Shown piece after piece: positions 60,945-64,000 of a DNA stretch of 64,000 nucleotides. This stretch comes from Sipunculus nudus. Lineage: Eukaryota > Annelida > Sipuncula > Golfingiida > Sipunculidae. The translations under genes were made by a program, and so were the position numbers. Numbering within the stretch: the first letter of the stretch is position 1; the number at the start of each line of letters is the position of its first letter. The DNA is taken from positions 2,403,900 to 2,467,899 of the forward strand of contig CM049322.1 in NCBI GenBank assembly GCA_026874595.1, written 5' to 3'. The notes beneath the pieces were generated by a model that saw only the letters and a list, made by a program, of their open reading frames with translations, made no database searches and was not told where the DNA came from.

Positions 60945-61016
60945 CTCCCCCCTAAAGAAGAAAAAACGCAGTATTTTCTTATCGCCTTTCCAGAAATCAA
61001 ACTTCCTACATTTAAT

Positions 61017-61379
61017 CTATTTCAAATCTGGAATGAACACACACATAGATTTGTTGATACATTGCTGTGGCTTGTGGTCAGTCTGTATGGTGAAAGACCT
61101 GCAAGACAGATACATTTCAAATTTCCGCACTGACCACACGATGGCCAGACATTCGCTTTCTATAGCGGAATAGTTCCGCTCTCTCGCAAGTAACTTCCGA
61201 CTCGCGTATGCAACAGGATGCATGACGCCTTCATGCTCCTGTAAGAGGATGCTACCTATTCCGATGTCGGACGCATCACACCGGACTACGAACCGCTTGC
61301 TGAAATCTGGCTGCCGTAGGATAGGAGGCTGGGCTAATTTAGCCTTTAGAGTGCGATAGGCCTTCTCGTGTATGTACTC
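61017..61379 (-). pseudogene. RNase H domain of the Gmr1-like element (truncated)
   Basis: It follows the RT frame after an in-frame TAG (61,380-61,382). It shows HPVAYASRKLLARERNY, IESECLAIVW and TDHKPQ, the typical gypsy RNase H motifs. It then runs into unrelated residues and a TGA at about 61,017. The C-terminal part of RNase H is missing, and the polypurine tract follows within 75 bases, so this copy carries a deletion at its 3' end. Confidence 0.75.
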
Positions 61380-62936
61380 CTAGTTTAGCTTGTTGGGCTG
61401 ACGCTTCCGGGTCATATCGGTCAGCGGAACCGCAATTTCTGCGTAGTTCGGTGCGAACTTTCTATAATATCCGGTCAGCCCTAAAAACGCTCGTAAGGCC
61501 TTCTTTGTTGTCGGTCGCTCTGAGGCCTCTATCTTCCGCAACAAAGCAGGATTCGCGGCTAAATACCCTGAGCCGACTAGGTGGCCGAGATATTCTAGGT
61601 TACGGTAACCGACAAATGTTTTCATGGGCTTTGCCGCGAGATTCGCACGTTCGAGCCTGGTCAATACCTCCGTGAGCACTTTAAGGTGGTCTTCCCACGT
61701 TTCTGTGTGAACTAACACATCGTCGATATAACAAACTACGTTCGGGAGGCCCCCGAGCACCTTACGCATCATCCGTGTAAAAACGGCACCGGCCGTCACA
61801 AGACCGAAAGGCATTACCCGAAACTGATAGTGCCCATCTGGCGTTACGAATGCGGTCTTGTTTTTCGCGTCCACGGCCAACGGAATTTGCCAGTAGCCCT
61901 TCGTTAAGTCGATTTTCGTGTAAAACAGACTCTGTGCTATTTCCGCAAACAGGGCCTCCGGATCTGGCATCGGTTCCGGATCAAACACCACTGACCGGTT
62001 CAGGCGACGGAAATCAATTACAAACCTAATTTTGCCACCTGGCTTGCGCAGCATAATGCACGGAGAAGCATAGCACGATTCAGACTTCTTGATAACGCCT
62101 AACTTCAGCATATCGCTGATCTCGGAGCGCATGGTCTCCCGCATCTCGTAAGGAACTCGGTATGGTTTGGAATGCACTGGTGCATCTGACGTGAGCTTGA
62201 TATCGCACTCTTTAACGTCTGTGAGTTTGGGAACGTCAGTAAATACGTTTGCATGTTTGCGTAATAAATCGCGTGCCTCGCGTTTCTGCTTTCGGCTTAA
62301 TTCTGGATTTACATGCACGTGATTTTCATTTTCTCTCCTCACCGTAGAGGGGAATGACTCAAACGAGGCCTCCTCCAGTCCCTCTTCGCTACCGGATTCT
62401 GAATATTCGGATTCCGAATGAGAGCTGTCCGGGTCGGAACTAGCTTCTGTCTCTAGCGTGACGGCTGACAGAAGGTGCTGGGGCTTCGCTCTGGTTACAT
62501 ACCGCTTGAGCATGTTAACGTGGAACGTTTTGATTTTGTTTCCGACACGGATTCGATAGTCCAGATCACCGACTTTCGCAACCACGGGATACGGCCCTTG
62601 CCACTGTACTAGCAACTTGTTGCGATCTGTTGGGAGAAGTAACAAAACGTCATCCCCGATCTCAAACGTCCGAGTACGTTTACCCAGGTCGTAATTTCGT
62701 TTGTACCGATTAGCCGATTTCTCCATGGCCTCCCGAGCTAAAGCGCACGTATCACTGAGCTTATCTTTGAGGTCTAAGACGTACTGATACGTGGTTTTCG
62801 TTTCCGCGTCCTTTTCGCTCTTTGTCCACAAGTCCCGTAAGATCCGCATAGGACCGCGTGCTACCCGACCGTAGAGCAATTCGAAGGGCGAAAATCCGGT
62901 ACTCTCGTGTGGCGTCTCACGATATACAAAGAGCAC
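61380..62936 (-). pseudogene. integrase C-terminal (GPY/F) domain fused to reverse transcriptase, Gmr1-like
   Basis: One open frame of 518 codons carries the end of integrase and then the RT. The first part has YRETPHESTGFSPFELLYG and the GPY/F module (WQGPYPVV...KTFHVNMLKRYV, about residues 110-150). An acidic linker follows. The RT palm and fingers come next: LRKPGGKIRFVIDFRRLN, TKIDLTKGYWQIPL, FRVMPFGL and the catalytic YIDDV. The frame ends with the connection sequence (ALRAFLGLTGYYRKF) and an in-frame stop before RNase H. Integrase before RT in one frame is the copia-like order known from the Gmr1 group of gypsy elements. The first ATG is not a real start; the frame joins the upstream integrase through a one-base frameshift. 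Confidence 0.85.
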
Positions 62937-62970
62937 CGCACTTAAGTATCGATCCCAGTCTCTGGGTCTT

Positions 62971-63441
62971 TCAGAGCAACATTCGTTTGAGCATTAACTT
63001 GAGAGTTCCGTTAAATCTCTCGACCATGCCGTTGCACATAGGATGGCACGGCGTTGTAGTCAGTTGCCTGATCGATAGCAAACGGCTGACTTCTTTCATG
63101 AGATCCGACGTGAACTGGCTACCCATGTCGGTAAGAACTTCCGTAGGAACCCCTACACGCGAGTACACATCGACCAATGCCTCCGCGATCGTCACCGTAT
63201 CGATGTTTTTGAGTGCTATCGCCTCCGGGTACCGAGTGGCATAATCTATTATGGTCAAGATGTAGCGGTTACCGTTGTCCGACGCCGGATGGATCGGTCC
63301 GACCAGATCCATGGAAATTCTGCAAAAAGGCTCGTCGATCAGGGGCATCTTACCGAGAGTGGCCCCAGGCACTCTGCCTTTTGGTGTAGTTTTCTGACAA
63401 ACGTGACATGACCGACAGTATTGTACTCCGTCATCGTACAT
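62971..63441 (-). pseudogene. integrase core of the Gmr1-like element
   Basis: It contains the CxxC of the zinc finger (CRSCHVC) and the catalytic core: D in SMDLVGP, D in VLTDMGSQF and E in CNGMVERFNG, so all three acidic residues are present. It is separated from the upstream frame by a single in-frame TGA (63,463-63,465) eight codons before the first ATG. It leaves frame near 62,985, where one extra base shifts it relative to the GPY/F-RT frame. Confidence 0.85.
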
Positions 63442-63462
63442 GCCCTTCCAATAGAACTGGGC

Positions 63463-64000
63463 TCAAATCCGTTCATGCGTACGGTCAATGCCTTGGTGTC
63501 CCGCCATTATTGCCTCATGCGCCATTTTCATCACCTCCGGTCGCAATACGATGGGCACTACTACCCGCGAACCGTCGAGATTACCTTGTTTATCTCTAAC
63601 TAACCTTACCAAGAAACCCTCTTTGACTTGGAATGTGCTCCCGTTAGCGTTGTCCGATCTAGCACTCCTCCAACACGGATCTAAGGATTTGTCGTCCTCC
63701 TGGGCTTTCAGAAACTCCCCGGGACTTACATTCGCGACAGGGCTAGTAACGCTGAGGCCCTGTAAGAGGTTTTCACGTCTACGTTTAGCAGCCCGAGTCT
63801 CAACGGCCGATGTTACTTCAACAGGCGTTTCCACATTGTTACGCACCGCATCCGCAGCCGGTGATCCCCACGAGGGATCAGGATCATTCTGATCCCGTGC
63901 TCCGGTGACGTTGCCTATCGCCAAGTCGCATACAGCATCTTTTATTACCATAGCCTCAATCGAGCCTACAAAATACGGACATTCCACTTTAATGTCGGCT
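63463..64000 (-). pseudogene. protease end and integrase zinc-binding start of the Gmr1-like element
   Basis: The minus-strand frame enters from the window edge. Its first 30 residues (CPYFVGSIEAMV, CDLAIGNVTGARD) match the end of a gypsy-type aspartic protease domain. A variable linker follows, then HEAIMAGHQGIDRTH, the histidine half of the integrase H2C2 finger. The frame ends in a TGA within that finger, splitting it from the CxxC half. Protease lying directly before integrase supports the PR-IN-RT-RH order. Gag and the protease active site are outside the window. Confidence 0.75.

Noticed and set aside
62858-63892. Plus-strand open frames in the right retrotransposon
   Set aside because: Shadows of the minus-strand integrase and protease frames.

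Overview
This is a window of an AT-rich animal nuclear genome, most likely a marine lophotrochozoan such as a bivalve mollusc. The basis is spliced genes, a NACHT/LRR receptor gene of the kind expanded in marine invertebrates, Ty3/gypsy-type retrotransposons at both edges, many TIR transposons and MITEs, and very large satellite arrays. The species cannot be named from the sequence. There are no bacterial operons, CRISPR arrays or rRNA, and no intact tRNA gene was seen.

Layout. 1-1.4 kb: 3' end of a conventional gypsy element (integrase, polypurine tract, short LTR). 1.4-11.9 kb: non-coding DNA with old interspersed repeats, including a 1.5-kb repeat present twice (6.4-7.9 and 10.1-11.5 kb) and a 414-bp miniature LTR-like element at 9.21-9.62 kb whose two terminal repeats carry tRNA-like Pol III boxes. 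11.9-33.0 kb: a satellite block of about 21 kb, built from one 48/49-bp repeat superfamily, with a homogeneous 48-bp core (13.6-16.6 kb), a homogeneous 49-bp core (18.8-31.5 kb) and diverged edges; several TIR elements are inserted in it. 34.1-40.9 kb: an NLR-type gene whose main exon is split by a 4.8-kb ISL2EU-like DNA transposon. That transposon carries a spliced THAP-DDE transposase and, on the other strand, remnants of a SAP...PHD protein gene. 41.7-59.8 kb: non-coding DNA with a pogo/Tigger-like element, a hAT-like element, a 2-kb long-inverted-repeat element, motif clusters and duplicated segments. 59.8-64.0 kb: the 3' half of a minus-strand Gmr1-like retrotransposon (protease end, integrase, reverse transcriptase, RNase H, then LTR), which has copia-like domain order and is broken by two stops and a frameshift.

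The host gene content is small: one damaged NLR gene and possibly one unrelated minus-strand first exon at 40.9-41.2 kb. The strongest observations are three. The split NLR exon has an AT target-site duplication, and its reading frame matches exactly across the insertion. The miniature LTR-like element has tRNA-type promoter boxes in its terminal repeats. The satellite block has nested orders of repetition (49, 147 and 3,176 bp). Coordinates of repeat edges are by eye and good to roughly 10-30 bases unless a terminal motif is given.
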